Shown: piece after piece, positions 50,425 to 59,819 of the stretch
How the letters are laid out: every line of letters starts with the position of its first letter
How positions within the stretch are numbered: the stretch's first letter is position 1
DNA from: Agapetus fuscipes
Lineage: Eukaryota > Arthropoda > Insecta > Trichoptera > Glossosomatidae
Direction: 5' to 3'
DNA length: 64,000 nt
Assembly: GCA_951799405.1 (NCBI GenBank)
Contig: OX637335.1
Coordinates: 21,146,342 to 21,210,341, forward strand
Made by a program: the position numbers and the translations under genes
Notes under the pieces: model-generated
The model's database searches: none
What the model was told of the DNA's origin: nothing
What the model saw: the letters and a program-made list of their open reading frames with translations, nothing else

Positions 50425-53052
50425 ATGGCTAATTCGGTGTTTTTGATCTTCGGTTTTACTGTCTTGTTCGTGGTAAGATTCATATATAATTTAATCAAAA
50501 ATATTTTAAGGGTTGCTTTTCGGAATCTGTTGCCTAAGGCCGTTTGTCCACCGCACGCCGTCACCGTCACGTCACCGAGAACGAGATTATTCGGGCCGAG
50601 TTTAATATGACGTGACGGCGATCGTTTGTCCACCGCGACCGATTCCGTTGGTTTAGTTTGTTCCTCAATATCCCCAAAGTTCGGCTTTAAAAAGGCACAA
50701 ACCTCGCGCCATGCATTTTTACGCAAAATTTTATCTTTGGGCACATCCTTGTTTTTATCCCACAAGCATTCTTTGCTTTCTATAACTTCTATAAATTTAT
50801 AGATATCGTATTTAAAATTCTTGGCCATTTTTATTACAACTAACGAATGTTATATTTGATGATAGATAGCTATGATATGATATTTAATGATAGATAGCTG
50901 CGACGCGGCGGCAGTGTGGACAAATTCACGCATGTTTTGTATTGGCCGCACATGGGCCCGTCAAAATCTCGGTGACGATCTGGCGGTCACGCCGATCTAC
51001 TCGAAATCTCGGCGGCCGGGAATGGCCGGGATGACGGGACGGCGTCCGGTGGACACGCGGCTACATACATTACTATACGAAATGTATGTGCCGCTTCTTC
51101 GGCGCCGTCATCTCGTCACCGTCACGTCACCGAGAACGAGATTATTTCTGGCCGAGTTTAATTGATGTGACGGCGATCGTTGGTCCACCGCGACCGATTT
51201 CGCTGGTAATAGGTTATGTATTGTATTGCCTATAACCAGGCAATACAATAAATACATTACATGTACCGCTACTTTGGCGCCGTCATCTCGTTCCCGGTGA
51301 CGTGACGGTGACGGCGTGCGGTGGTCACCGTCACGTCACCGGGAACGAGATGACGGCGCCGAAGAAGGGGTACATGTAATGTATTTATGTATTGCCTGGT
51401 TATAGGCAATACAATACATAACCTATTACCAGCGAAATCGGTCGCGGTGGACCAACGATCGCCGTCACATCAATTAAACTCGGCCAGAAATAATCTCGTT
51501 CTCGGTGACGTGACGGTGACGGCGTGCGGTGGACAAACGGCCTTAGTCTATCGAATCTGGAGCTACCGGACGTTTTGCGCACTATGTCTTCAATGGTCTA
51601 TTTCAGTGATATTATTATTATTTTAAATAGATATTTAAATAGCAACGCACCAACCTTTTTTGCCTGGCCAGAAACAGGCTATTACATTATCAATCAATGA
51701 TTCATTATTTATATTCTCCACTTCAATAAAAGTGGTTGTTGCGAGACCCTTACCCTTTAAAAATAAAAAGGACCCGAATCGCCATATGTGATCCCTTCTG
51801 AGATAACGCAGGCAAGAAGTTAGACTTTATGTGTAGCTTACTTGCGTTTTATTTATTTTACTATTTAATATTTTTAATAAATTATTAATTAATAATCATT
51901 TATCACCCAATTGAATCGTTTGAACCAGAATCGAAGTTATTGTCGATAAGATACGGTCTAGGCGGGGTTTGAACCAGCGCTATGGTCAATAACGCAAATT
52001 CGAGTGCCAACGTCTTATCCCCCACGACCATCGCAGCGACCAATTATGGTGTTGTATGTATTTTTTTAAAACAGTTACACCGCCACCATATCGCTGAAGA
52101 AGCCCATTAAAGACGCATGAGCGAAACGTACGGAAGTCTAAGCTCCTATGGACCATGGCAACAAATTCCGGAAGTTTTCTTTGCATTTGCAAAAAAGTAA
52201 AGCTAAAGATACACGTTCTTGATGATTTTCTAATATTTCCAGATTCAACGGGGCTCTGGAATTCCATTTGATCACGGTCTTTTGGTGGATGTATCAGACC
52301 TACATGATTCATTATGGATTGAAAATAATCACGGTGATATTATCCTGGATGATGAGTATCCTGAAATAAGTGCAGAAAAGGACTACGAAGGATGGAAAAT
52401 ACTCCGTGCAACAAGAAAAACTGAAGTTGAGAAGCCGAAGAAAGCAGTAGACTGGAAAAACAGCGGAGTAAGTGCATCAAGTAGCGCCAGCTCTAATGGT
52501 AAAAACACCCAAAGTAACTCAAGCTCCACTGGTAAAAATACTGCTGTAAGTTCAACAACTGGAAAGGGAAGCAGTTCTTCCAGTAGCTCTTCATCAAATG
52601 GTAAAAACAACGAAGCAACCGCCAGCAGTTCCAATTCTGACGGTGGCAAGAACGGTGGAACCAGTTCCAGTACAGCGAGTGGTAAGAATAATGCTTCTGC
52701 AAGTGCTACAAGTGGAAATGGTAGCACATCAGCTGTTTCATCTGCCGATGGAAAGAAAGATGCCGTTAAAATTGTGGAAAGAATTGAAATTCCAGTTGTA
52801 CCAAAGATCCATCCCAATGTTGGGCCACGTGAAATTAGAGTACCTGGCAAGATTGAAATCATTGAGATAAAAGAAAGACCTATTCAGAATGTTAAAATCA
52901 TTGACGGTCCAAGTAAAATTGTCAAAATAGATGGTCCTGGGATATCCGGTGTAAGTGTGAACAATGGTGGTTCTAATGCTGGTTTAGATGATGCCATCAA
53001 AAGGCTTGAAAAGCTGCAGTCGTGGAATGTGTGGGACAGACAATGGCGATAA
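50425..53052 (+). CDS. Secreted protein with Ser/Gly/Asn/Lys-rich centre, divergent cluster gene 4
   Basis: Proposed exons 50425-50472 and 52243-53052, phase 0 (donor GTG/GTAAGA, acceptor TAATATTTCCAG), giving 285 residues. Exon 1 is only 16 codons (M-A-N-S-V-F-L-I-F-G). Together with I-Q-R-G-S-G it makes a plausible signal peptide. Next comes an acidic non-repetitive head (I-P-F-D-H-G, W-I-E-N-N, D-D-E-Y-P-E), then about 100 residues of S/T/G/N/K in loose units of the type S-S-N-G-K-N, a weak echo of the 13-residue repeat of genes 1 and 3. The tail is K/I/V/P-rich with repeated I-D-G-P and ends in L-Q-S-W-N-V-W-D-R-Q-W-R. Position, strand, promoter layout and W/D/R end argue for family membership. 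The assignment of exon 1 is less certain than for the others, and an additional small exon in the 1.77-kb intron cannot be excluded. Function unknown, probably extracellular. Confidence 0.68.
50534..51546. mobile_element. PIF/Harbinger-like element in the gene-4 intron
   Basis: About 1.0 kb with long inverted ends: CTAAGGCCGTTTGTCCACC at the left and its complement at the right, continuing through CGTCACCGTCACGTCACCG and GAACGAGATTATT. The interior holds a second palindrome (51110-51490). It carries a MADF-domain coding fragment on the minus strand, a domain used by the accessory protein of Harbinger elements. TAA/TTA at the ends fits a 3-bp TWA target site, but the two sides are not identical. 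The transposase is missing. Confidence 0.7.
50649..50828 (-). pseudogene. MADF-domain protein N-terminal fragment
   Basis: From an ATG at 50828: F-I-E-V-I-E-S-K-E-C-L-W-D-K-N, then K-D-K-I-L-R-K-N-A-W-R-E-V-C and F-G-D-I-E-E-Q. L-W-D at the start and N-A-W-x-E-V in the second helix are the MADF (Myb/SANT-like) signature. The frame then runs into the terminal inverted repeat and out of the element, so only the first exon's worth of protein is present. Confidence 0.75.
51712..51855 (+). repeat. SINE-A 3' portion in the gene-4 intron
   Basis: CCACTTCAATAAAAGTGGTTG, TTAAAAATAAAAAGGACCCG, GAAGTTAGACTTTATGTGTAGC and TTGCGTTT. Confidence 0.75.
52084..52178 (+). ncRNA. Hammerhead-like motif in the gene-4 intron, sense strand
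   Basis: CTGAAGA (52094-52100), one unpaired A, helix II GCCCAT/ATGAGC with one mismatch, and GAAACGTA (52123-52130). The helix-I base is TCG/CGG, extended by a possible distal pairing of CCATA (52086-52090) with TATGG (52148-52152). Cleavage would follow A52130, 112 nt before exon 2. It is probably a Penelope-derived remnant. Confidence 0.5.
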
Positions 53053-53071
53053 AATAATCGATCTGGTGTGA

Positions 53072-53077
53072 AATAAA
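53072..53077 (+). terminator. Poly-A signal, gene 4
   Basis: AATAAA 20 nt after the stop. Another AATAAA lies at about 53125. Confidence 0.6.
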
Positions 53078-53267
53078 GTGATGATTCTAATATTGACGAC
53101 AAGTTTTATGTGTAAAATGGAAAAATAAATAAATATTCAACCCTTTCAGCAAATCTTAACGATGTCTTTTATCATTCAATTTGAAAATATGTTTAAAAAT
53201 TCAAAAGCATAAAACAGAGTTTCAACTCACAAAAAAATTTAATGAAAATATTTTCTTCACTGTGTCA

Positions 53268-53400
53268 CCGAAGGTCCATCCAGCCTTACTAAAACTAGGG
53301 CTTGCTTTCTACAGAGACAATCCAGCTCACAGAGGGGTCGTGAAGTGTAATAATACTCGTACACACAAAAAACAGCGCGACTTCAATAAATCATTCGAGT
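53268..53400 (+). repeat. SINE-B 3' half
   Basis: GAAGGTCCATCCAGCCTTAC, GGGCTTGCTTTCTACAGAG and ACAAAAAACAGCGCGAC-TTCAATAAATCAT. A short deletion removes part of the GAGAATTGG block. Confidence 0.75.
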
Positions 53401-53404
53401 AATT

Positions 53405-53890
53405 TGAAAAACAAGAAGTATTTTTTCCATCAACTAGCAGGATATTTTATCCGTGATAAGCTTTGTTTGGTGATAAGCTTTACATTTTTTAAAACTTATT
53501 TTAGTCTATTTTTGCTACCTTTAGATAAGTCAAAGACCCCTTTGGTTAAGGGGCTTATATCACTCTTAAACTATGCTATTGTTAGATAAACAAAATTATG
53601 TATTACAATGGTTACAAAACCTGATCTCTTGAGAGTGTCAGTCATTAGCTACAGGTTTTATGAGTCTGGCAAAAAAACAAACAGCAATCAGATATCAAAA
53701 GCTTGACCTTCAGAAACAATAATGGTTGGATCATGTTCCAATAATAGAAACCACATTTGTCTGGCGTGGTTAATCATAAGACAGATCTACCATTAACAAA
53801 ACCAAGAAGTAAATGACAAGGCAATCTAATCACATTTCAAAAATACACGAAAAATTTTGAAAGATTTGCAATACAGACGTCAAGGGCATG
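53405..53890. other. Unassigned DNA downstream of the cluster
   Basis: No further family member or known repeat was recognised. Confidence 0.35.
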
Positions 53891-53895
53891 CAATT

Positions 53896-54314
53896 TTAAT
53901 ATCGACAGTTAAAAGGCATTAATTGTTCAGGAGAGCAGTTTACCTAAAGTTTGAGATTGCAGAAAAATGGCACAACTTTTTTTATTTTTTTATCATATCG
54001 TTAGAATCAAAATAACTCTAAAATAAAAGCATTTAGGTATTGGCATTCCTATTAATGTGGTTTAACGATGTTTTGCGATTTTTTATGTCACAAGCGCCTT
54101 TAGGACAAAAAAGGCCAAAATCTTGTTGGTTACATCAAAACCAAACTTCGAAAACGCAGTTGTTTGCTTGAGCATTAACAACACAAAAATCATCGTAGAG
54201 CTATGGGAGTTAGCGCATTAGAAAGAGCGGAAAATTTCAAGTAGGATAGCATTCATAACTCATTTTTGGCTGAAATGTCGCTTATTATACCGCCTTTTAA
54301 CCGTCGATATTTAA
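53896..54314. mobile_element. MITE M3 with terminal inverted repeats
   Basis: 419 bp with ends TTAATATCGACAGTTAAAAG and the complement of TTAAATATCGACGGTTAAAA, about 23 bp of inverted repeat. The interior matches the fragment at 19312-19495. No coding sequence. Confidence 0.8.
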
Positions 54315-54436
54315 TATGGTTTAATTTAATTTGACTGTAAGTTTGTTAATTACATCACTTTTCTTATACCTTGCATGCTCTTATATTCCCATTGTAGGTA
54401 CTCAACATAACAAAAAGATAAATTTGAAGTAATACG

Positions 54437-54722
54437 AATGCAACTAAGCTACACATATAGTGTAATCCCCGAGGGAGTCGCAAGTTGCGATTCGTGATCT
54501 ATTTATTTATACGGGTAAGAGGGCCGGCCTCGCGCCAACCCCTTCAGGTGAAGTGGGGGGTTCTCAGCTCCTGAGGAAGCTGGTTCTTGTTGATTATGAA
54601 GGCTGAGTAAACCTTGCCGGTGTTTATTTAAGGTTTGAAATAAACACCGCACCAGGAAATCATTTCTGATATCCTCGGCATCGAATGCAAACATTCTACC
54701 AACTAACCTATCGACCGGACGT
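54437..54722 (-). repeat. SINE-A, reverse orientation
   Basis: AACTAAGCTACACATATAGTG to ACCTATCGACCGGAC. Part of the B-box region is deleted. Confidence 0.85.
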
Positions 54723-54800
54723 TTTACGAGCTTGGTTGTCGCTATAAATCGTCAATTCTCAAGCAAGACCCAGTTGCTGTCAGGCTGAACGGACCTTTGG
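54720..54800 (-). repeat. SINE-B fragment, reverse
   Basis: TTTTACGAGCTTGGTTGTCGC to CTGAACGGACCTTTGG. It follows SINE-A in the same arrangement as at 10722-11207. The two sites share the A-then-B order and the TTTTACGAGCTTG junction. Confidence 0.75.
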
Positions 54801-55105
54801 AGAGAACTGCGCTTTTTAAATGTCGATATTACAAAATAACGCAATCAAACCTTTTGATTGAGTTGGAAATATTGATTGTCTGCTTCGTTAAACTGATATA
54901 TCACCTGACAAATTACCGAATCTATTTTAGACAGCTCATTATGAGGATTGGCAAACAATTCTCTAGCTGTTGTATGCGTTGCGAAAAGTTCAATGCCAGC
55001 CGTTAGAAAAACCAATGCTCATAGATCGTAGAGATTGTCGGAATATATGTACATAATTGTTTAACCCTAGAATGTTCAAGCAGGTCTACACAGACGTTGC
55101 ATATG

Positions 55106-55160
55106 CGTAAATCAGCTGAAGCACATCATCTTTATTGTTCAAATTCCATCATATTATTAA
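55106..55160 (+). repeat. Dispersed repeat also at 3841-3895
   Basis: GCGTAAATCAGCTGAAGCAC to CCATCATATTATTA. Confidence 0.6.
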
Positions 55161-55161
55161 A

Positions 55162-55390
55162 TCTTATCTAAGTTGCGAAGATATGTTACATTGGGGATTC
55201 ACATTTTATGCATTTTCACAAGCAAACACGTATCAGTTCGCGCTTGTTCACGCCGCATGTGAACCTACAACATAAAAACCCATACCTCAAATTAACATAC
55301 ACCCTGCAACTCTTGCTGACCTCTCTTGAAAAAGGGGTGACATTGGCAAAGTGAACCATTTTGTACAGCATGGGTGGTCAGCCGCACATA
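55162..55390 (-). repeat. TTE copy, reverse
   Basis: AATCTTATCTAAGTTGCGAAG to CAGCATGGGTGGTCAGCCGC. The last 5' nucleotides are missing. Confidence 0.85.
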
Positions 55391-55620
55391 CAATCAGACA
55401 TAATACTATCATGATTTTTCATTGTACCCAACAAAAATTTTCATTTTTAAAAAAAATCCGGGAAAATAACAAATTTTTATGAGACTGGGGTTTTTATCCA
55501 ACTATTTGTTTGTCTTTTGACTAGCAGCCTTCTTATGACGTTACAATTTTGTCTATGTCAACACATGTGCGTATTTCCTTCTCCCATAAATAATAAAAAA
55601 AAAGATTAATTTATTTTTTC

Positions 55621-55838
55621 TTAAAAACAAATTACTAATTAAACACTCTTTCTTTTCACTCCATTTGCCAATTTATTTCAATTATAGTTTACTAACGTTT
55701 TAACAATCAATGATTGTAATCCTACCTGATGATGACCTATAGGGTCATCTAGTAATTAGTAATCTATAATTGAAATAAATTGATAAATTGTGTGAAAAGA
55801 AACAGTGTTTAATTAGTAATTTGTTTTTAAGAAAACAT
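55621..55838. mobile_element. Inverted-repeat element, possible Penelope terminal remnant
   Basis: About 75-bp inverted repeats (55621-55696, 55763-55838), sharing TTAAAAACAAATTACTAATT and TCAATTTATTTCAATTATAG. The centre contains CTGATGATGACCTATAGGGTCA, like a hammerhead core plus helix II, but without the GAAA strand. Confidence 0.6.
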
Positions 55839-55844
55839 AAACTT

Positions 55845-56280
55845 ATCAATCAATATTTCACAGTGTTAATACACAAACCATAAAAAATATATACAAAAAA
55901 AAAATGCATGCAGGAGTTTCAAAGCCCTTTAAAATATGAACGAAAGTCTCTGGTTGGCACGTATGTGATTGATAAACATCAGAACATCGTAGGGTAAATT
56001 GTTGCATAAACATCCACACAACATATGTATTAAATGTAAGCCCGATATGGACAATTGAACAGCCGTTTGCGTCTCGGAAGGTGTTGCCGCATTTTGTATG
56101 TAAATCCACAAATGCCATCAGTGTTCTTGTTGATCGCTTCAGGTGTTGAGTTAGAAATCAAAACAACATCCTTCCGTGAGGGAATGTGGCCAAGAAATCG
56201 ATAACTTCACAGCTATGCGATATCACCGAATGGAAATTATACGAGTATGTGCTTGGGTGTACTGGTATATCGCCACCTTA
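55845..56280. other. Unassigned DNA
   Basis: Overlapping minus-strand frames (55858-56118) have no recognisable domain. Confidence 0.3.
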
Positions 56281-56284
56281 AAGG

Positions 56285-56398
56285 TCTATCTATCTTTAAT
56301 CTAAGTTGCAAAGATACGTCAACATCTGAAATATGAAATGCATGCCCGCAGACAGGCACATGTAGATTTGCAACTACACATCCTGCGTGTGTGCATAT
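56285..56398 (-). repeat. TTE fragment, reverse
   Basis: ATCTTTAATCTAAGTTGCAAAG to CATCCTGCGTGTGTGCATA. It is truncated by the next TTE, whose tail abuts it. Confidence 0.75.
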
Positions 56399-56637
56399 CT
56401 AATCTAATCTAAGTTGCAAAGATATGTAACATTAAAGATTCACATTATATGCACTTTAACAAACAGACATGCACAAGTTCGCGCTTAAACATGCCGCATG
56501 TGGTCCTACAATATAAAAACCCGAAACTCACATGGACATACACTCTGCAACTCTTGCCGACCTCCCCTGAAAGCAGGGGTGATATTGGCAATGTGAACAG
56601 CATGGGTGGTCAGCCGCATACCAACCTATAATTCAAT
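56398..56637 (-). repeat. TTE copy, reverse
   Basis: CTAATCTAATCTAAGTTGC to ACCAACCTATAATTCAA. A small deletion removes the CCATTTTTTACAG segment. Tandem same-orientation arrangement with the preceding fragment. Confidence 0.85.
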
Positions 56638-56835
56638 CTAATAATCCAATAATCCAAAAAACCTATGATCTAAGTTGAAAAAATATTGTTACGGACGTAT
56701 GAGTTCGAGGGGTTTTTTTATGTCTTTGTGTCCGCCTCTAGTATAGTCTACTGTGAGTTTTTTTCTGTGTATATGTACCTAGGCACGTATTTTGTTAGTG
56801 TGTCATATCCAGAGTCATAATAAAAGGAGAGCTTG

Positions 56836-56935
56836 TATGAAAAAGGTTATGGCTCTGGATGAAATGAAAGAAGTATGCAAGGATCGAAAAAAATGGCGGT
56901 TGATCTGTAATGCTGGCGGTTAAAGCTGAGGCTTT
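56836..56935 (+). pseudogene. LINE C-terminal fragment
   Basis: Frame M-K-K-V-M-A-L-D-E-M-K-E-V-C-K-D-R-K-K-W-R-L-I-C-N-A-G-G then stop. Related to 16700-16805 and 63227-63448. Confidence 0.55.
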
Positions 56936-57033
56936 TAAATTTAAAAAATATGTTTTGTAGTTTTTTAATTTTTTACTGTTTAATTGTTTAGAGTTTATTT
57001 GTTTTAAATATTTGAATGTATTAATTGCTTGTA

Positions 57034-57292
57034 TTCCTTGACTGATAGGTTGGTATGCGACTGACCACCCATACTGTAAAAAATGGTTTACTTTGCCAAT
57101 GTCACCCCTGTTTCAGGGAAGGTCGGTAAGAGTTGCAGGGCTTATGTTCATTTGAGATTGGGTTTTTTATATTGTAGGTCCACATGCGGCATGTGTAAGC
57201 GCGAAATTATGCATGTCTGCTTGTGGGAATGCATTTAATATGAATCTCAAATGATACATATCTTTGCAGCTTAGATTTAGATTTTAGATTTA
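57034..57292 (+). repeat. TTE copy, full length
   Basis: CCTTGACTGATAGGTTGG to TTGCAGCTTAGATTTAGATTTTAG (6- and 7-nt tail units). Confidence 0.9.
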
Positions 57293-57296
57293 GTGT

Positions 57297-57560
57297 AACT
57301 GGAATAGAGACGAACAGCTCGTAAAATTATTAAATAGATGAAAGTAGACTGGTATGGTACGATCCACTGTAGAATAATCTAGAGCAAGCAAGAATAGTCC
57401 CATTCGTACCTATATAAGCGAGCCGGAATGGTACAGAGAGGAGAGACGCTTGAATCATTGTGACGTGAAGTCGGTATAAGCAGAGCCAGAAAAAGTAATC
57501 AGCACTGTGTAACCGTATATTGTGTAAAAAGTTGCAGTTTGATTAAAAGAACCCAAATAA
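57297..57560 (+). mobile_element. LTR-like segment
   Basis: Starts TGTAACTGGAATAG. TATA-like ACCTATATAAGCGAGCC at about 57410. GAGACGCTTGAATCATTGTG follows, and CCCAAATAAAATAATAACA near the end. The region around the TATA matches 19905-20110 in reverse. TG start, promoter and poly-A signal support a solo LTR without internal coding. Confidence 0.55.
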
Positions 57561-57569
57561 AATAATAAC

Positions 57570-57738
57570 AAAATGTTAACATTAAAGGCTCATATTAAAT
57601 GCATGCTTCTCAGATAGGCACATGTAGCTACGCGTCTACACATTCTGCATTTGTGCATACAAAGAAACAAAACCATGCAACTCCTGCTGCCTTTCCCTGA
57701 AACCGGGGTGGCACTGGCAAAAGTGAACCAATTTTCTG
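57570..57738 (-). repeat. TTE fragment, reverse
   Basis: TTAACATTAAAGGCTCATATT to GGCAAAAGTGAACCAATTTTC. Head and tail ends missing. It sits between two LTR-like segments. Confidence 0.7.
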
Positions 57739-57739
57739 G

Positions 57740-57920
57740 CAAGGTCTCGCATGTGCCAGAATAACTCTTATACACATATAAATAAAGACCGAGATGCTTT
57801 GCAGGAAGACTTGTGTCTGAGCTGTCGAGAAATGACTCTGTGAACGGAATCTTAAAATGAATTGTGTGAAATAAATCAACCCGAAGTTTTTATTAAATCT
57901 AGCCCGTAAATCATAACAAT
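57740..57920 (+). mobile_element. Second LTR-like segment
   Basis: ATAAATAAAGACCGAGATGC, a GAATTGTGTGAAATAAATC poly-A-like signal and a terminus near CCGTAAATCATAACA. No partner repeat in the window. Confidence 0.3.
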
Positions 57921-58074
57921 TATATTGGACACCATATCAGAGTTTTGCTTTGTATTAGTAGTTTTTTGATAGACGTCAATCAATCTACATTGACTTAACA
58001 TCGTCCCTGATACATGACCTCAAGGGAAATTAAGTTAAAAAAAAGTATTTTCCAGGTTTTTAACAGATTTAATA

Positions 58075-58130
58075 TTCGGGGGCCCTGGTGCGGTCGCACT
58101 GCTCGAACCCGCCTTATCCAGACACTATCG
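58075..58130. mobile_element. hAT-type MITE (CAGGCCCGGAT family) end fragment
   Basis: GGGGGCCCTGGTGCGGTCGC and CTGCTCGAACCCGCCTTATCC match the end of 22341-22745. Confidence 0.55.
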
Positions 58131-58190
58131 TACACTTTAAAGAATGAAAAAAACGGAATTTACTGACCGTACAAAAGAGAAGAACGATTT

Positions 58191-58235
58191 TTTCTACGTT
58201 TCGTAGGAGTCATATCCGACGTCCTCAGGAGACGT
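58191..58235 (-). ncRNA. Hammerhead-like motif, PLE-3 copy a
   Basis: Minus strand CTGAGGA, then helix II with one mismatch (GTCGGA/TCCTAC), GAAACGTA. Decayed relative to copies b and c. Confidence 0.5.
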
Positions 58236-58423
58236 GTGTCCTCTATAAGGAGGAACCACGGTACTAACCAGGTACTAACTTCAATGATCCACCCTTTCAT
58301 TAATCGGACGATTTCACAAGAAGACATAATATCGTCCTTCTGTACAACTGTGATTTAAATTATGATTACGGTCGTTAGACATTTTAAAGAATGAAAAAAA
58401 CGTGCAAAAGAGAAGAACGATTT

Positions 58424-58465
58424 TCTCTACGTTTCGTCGGAGTCATATCCGACGTCCTCAGGAGA
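58424..58465 (-). ncRNA. Hammerhead-like motif, PLE-3 copy b
   Basis: Minus strand TCTC, CTGAGGA, one unpaired C, helix II GTCGGA/TCCGAC fully paired, GAAACGTA, GAGA closing helix I. Confidence 0.65.
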
Positions 58466-58692
58466 CGTGTGTCCTCTATAAGGAGGAACCACGGTACTAA
58501 CTTCAATGATCCACCCTTTCATTAATCGGACGATTTCACAAGAAGACATAATATCGTCCTTCTGTACAACTGGAGCTAGAGCGACATCTATGGATGTATC
58601 TCCGAAGGTTACTAAAAATACCTACAACCTTCGGCATCGATCTAACAACAATAATCCAACAGTTCGCGGTTCCTCCTTATAGAGGACACACG

Positions 58693-58744
58693 TCTCCTGA
58701 GGACGTCGGATATGACTCCGACGAAACGTAGAGAAAATCGTTCT
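58693..58744 (+). ncRNA. Hammerhead-like motif, PLE-3 copy c
   Basis: Same structure as copy b in the opposite orientation: CTGAGGA at 58697-58703, helix II GTCGGA/TCCGAC, GAAACGTA ending at 58740, helix I TCTC/GAGA. Predicted cleavage after A58740. Confidence 0.65.
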
Positions 58745-58824
58745 TCTCTTTTGCACGGTCAGTAAAATCCGTTTTTTTCATTCTTTTAAATGTCTAACGA
58801 CCGTAATCATAATTTAAAATCTTT

Positions 58825-59530
58825 AACTATCCTACACTATCAAATCAAGCAATGACACTGGCGCCCCTGCTGAATGCGGGAATCCGCCACAAAGAAGAAG
58901 AAGAAGAAATCAAGCAAAAGCTTACGCAATGCTCAAACCATTTGAAGAAACCCTAATGATATACACTATCTATTGTTTGGTCGTCTAAAATGACACTCCG
59001 ATACAATAATTTGCTAGGTAATCAGTAACCGCAATGAATCCACAAATCTATCGACATGTCATTGACTTTAAAACACTGACGGAATGACAATATGTCGACG
59101 GGTTACGACACCAGTACGTTTACACTCAACCATAGCGTTTTGACAAAAATATATTGAAACAACAACAGCGCCTATTATCAGCGTTTTAATTTCAATAGAA
59201 TTTTGCTTGAGTTTAAACTTGTGGTGACGAACTCTATTGAAGTATTGTGCCATTATGGCGAACTGCGTACATACATGGGAATGAACGGTAATTTGCGATA
59301 GTATATTATTGAAAATGAATTAAAGGAGACGTGCGAATGTGGGAAATGTCATTTAGTACACCTGGCAGATACAATGTGGCCAGAGCCTCCGCAGAGCTGC
59401 CTCCATTTATTACCACTTTCCATTCATTAATATCCATCACCCTTTCCAATCATTTCAATCTCCTCAATCTGATAACTACATACTTTTCTCGGTCGTCTCT
59501 TACCTCTTCTTCCTTTCACACTTCCTCTGT
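58825..59530. other. Unassigned DNA with a LINE 3' tail
   Basis: CTGAATGCGGGAATCCGCC followed by a (GAA)n run at 58892-58907 looks like a LINE 3' terminus. The rest is unassigned. Confidence 0.4.
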
Positions 59531-59786
59531 ATATCGCACGTTTAATAATAAAGAGAAATAACTCGAAAATTGGGGAAATCGAGATTTTGTAATAAAACGC
59601 AAGAACAATGCGAGAAGAATAGGTAGAATGCGACAGCCGTTCAATTTGGACGAATATGACCGAAATAAAACATGGGCCGCCTTTTTCATCCCATACAAGT
59701 TGTACTGGGTGTCTGAACTTTAAACGTGATTCCCCAACATTCATGTTTTTTGAGTTATTGCTCTTTATTATTAAACGTGCGATATG
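59531..59786. mobile_element. MITE M2 copy 2
   Basis: ATATCGCACGTTTAATAATA at the left and TATTATTAAACGTGCGATAT at the right. The interior is nearly identical to 5111-5361. Confidence 0.85.
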
Positions 59787-59819
59787 TACTTTGTCAGTCT
59801 ATCATCATTCATTCTTTCC

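Larger units (their letters stand above)
58130..58820. mobile_element. PLE-3: Penelope-type terminal repeats, tandem plus inverted, no ORF
   Basis: Two direct copies (58136-58262 and 58382-58505) and one inverted copy (58668-58788) of a segment with GAAGAACGATTTT, TACGTTTCG and GTCCTCAGGAGACG. They are joined by a duplicated CCACCCTTTCATTAATCGG block (58291 and 58509). Each copy contains a hammerhead-like motif. Flanks TTTAAATTATGATTACGGTC (58353) and its complement (58795) extend the symmetry. Confidence 0.7.

Noticed and set aside
50887..51626. Open frames across the gene-4 intron palindrome
   Set aside because: They read through terminal inverted repeats of the Harbinger-like element and are not conserved coding sequence.
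55730..55770. Additional hammerhead (CTGATGATGACCTATAGGGTCA)
   Set aside because: The core start and helix II are present but the GAAA strand is missing, so it was not called as a ribozyme.
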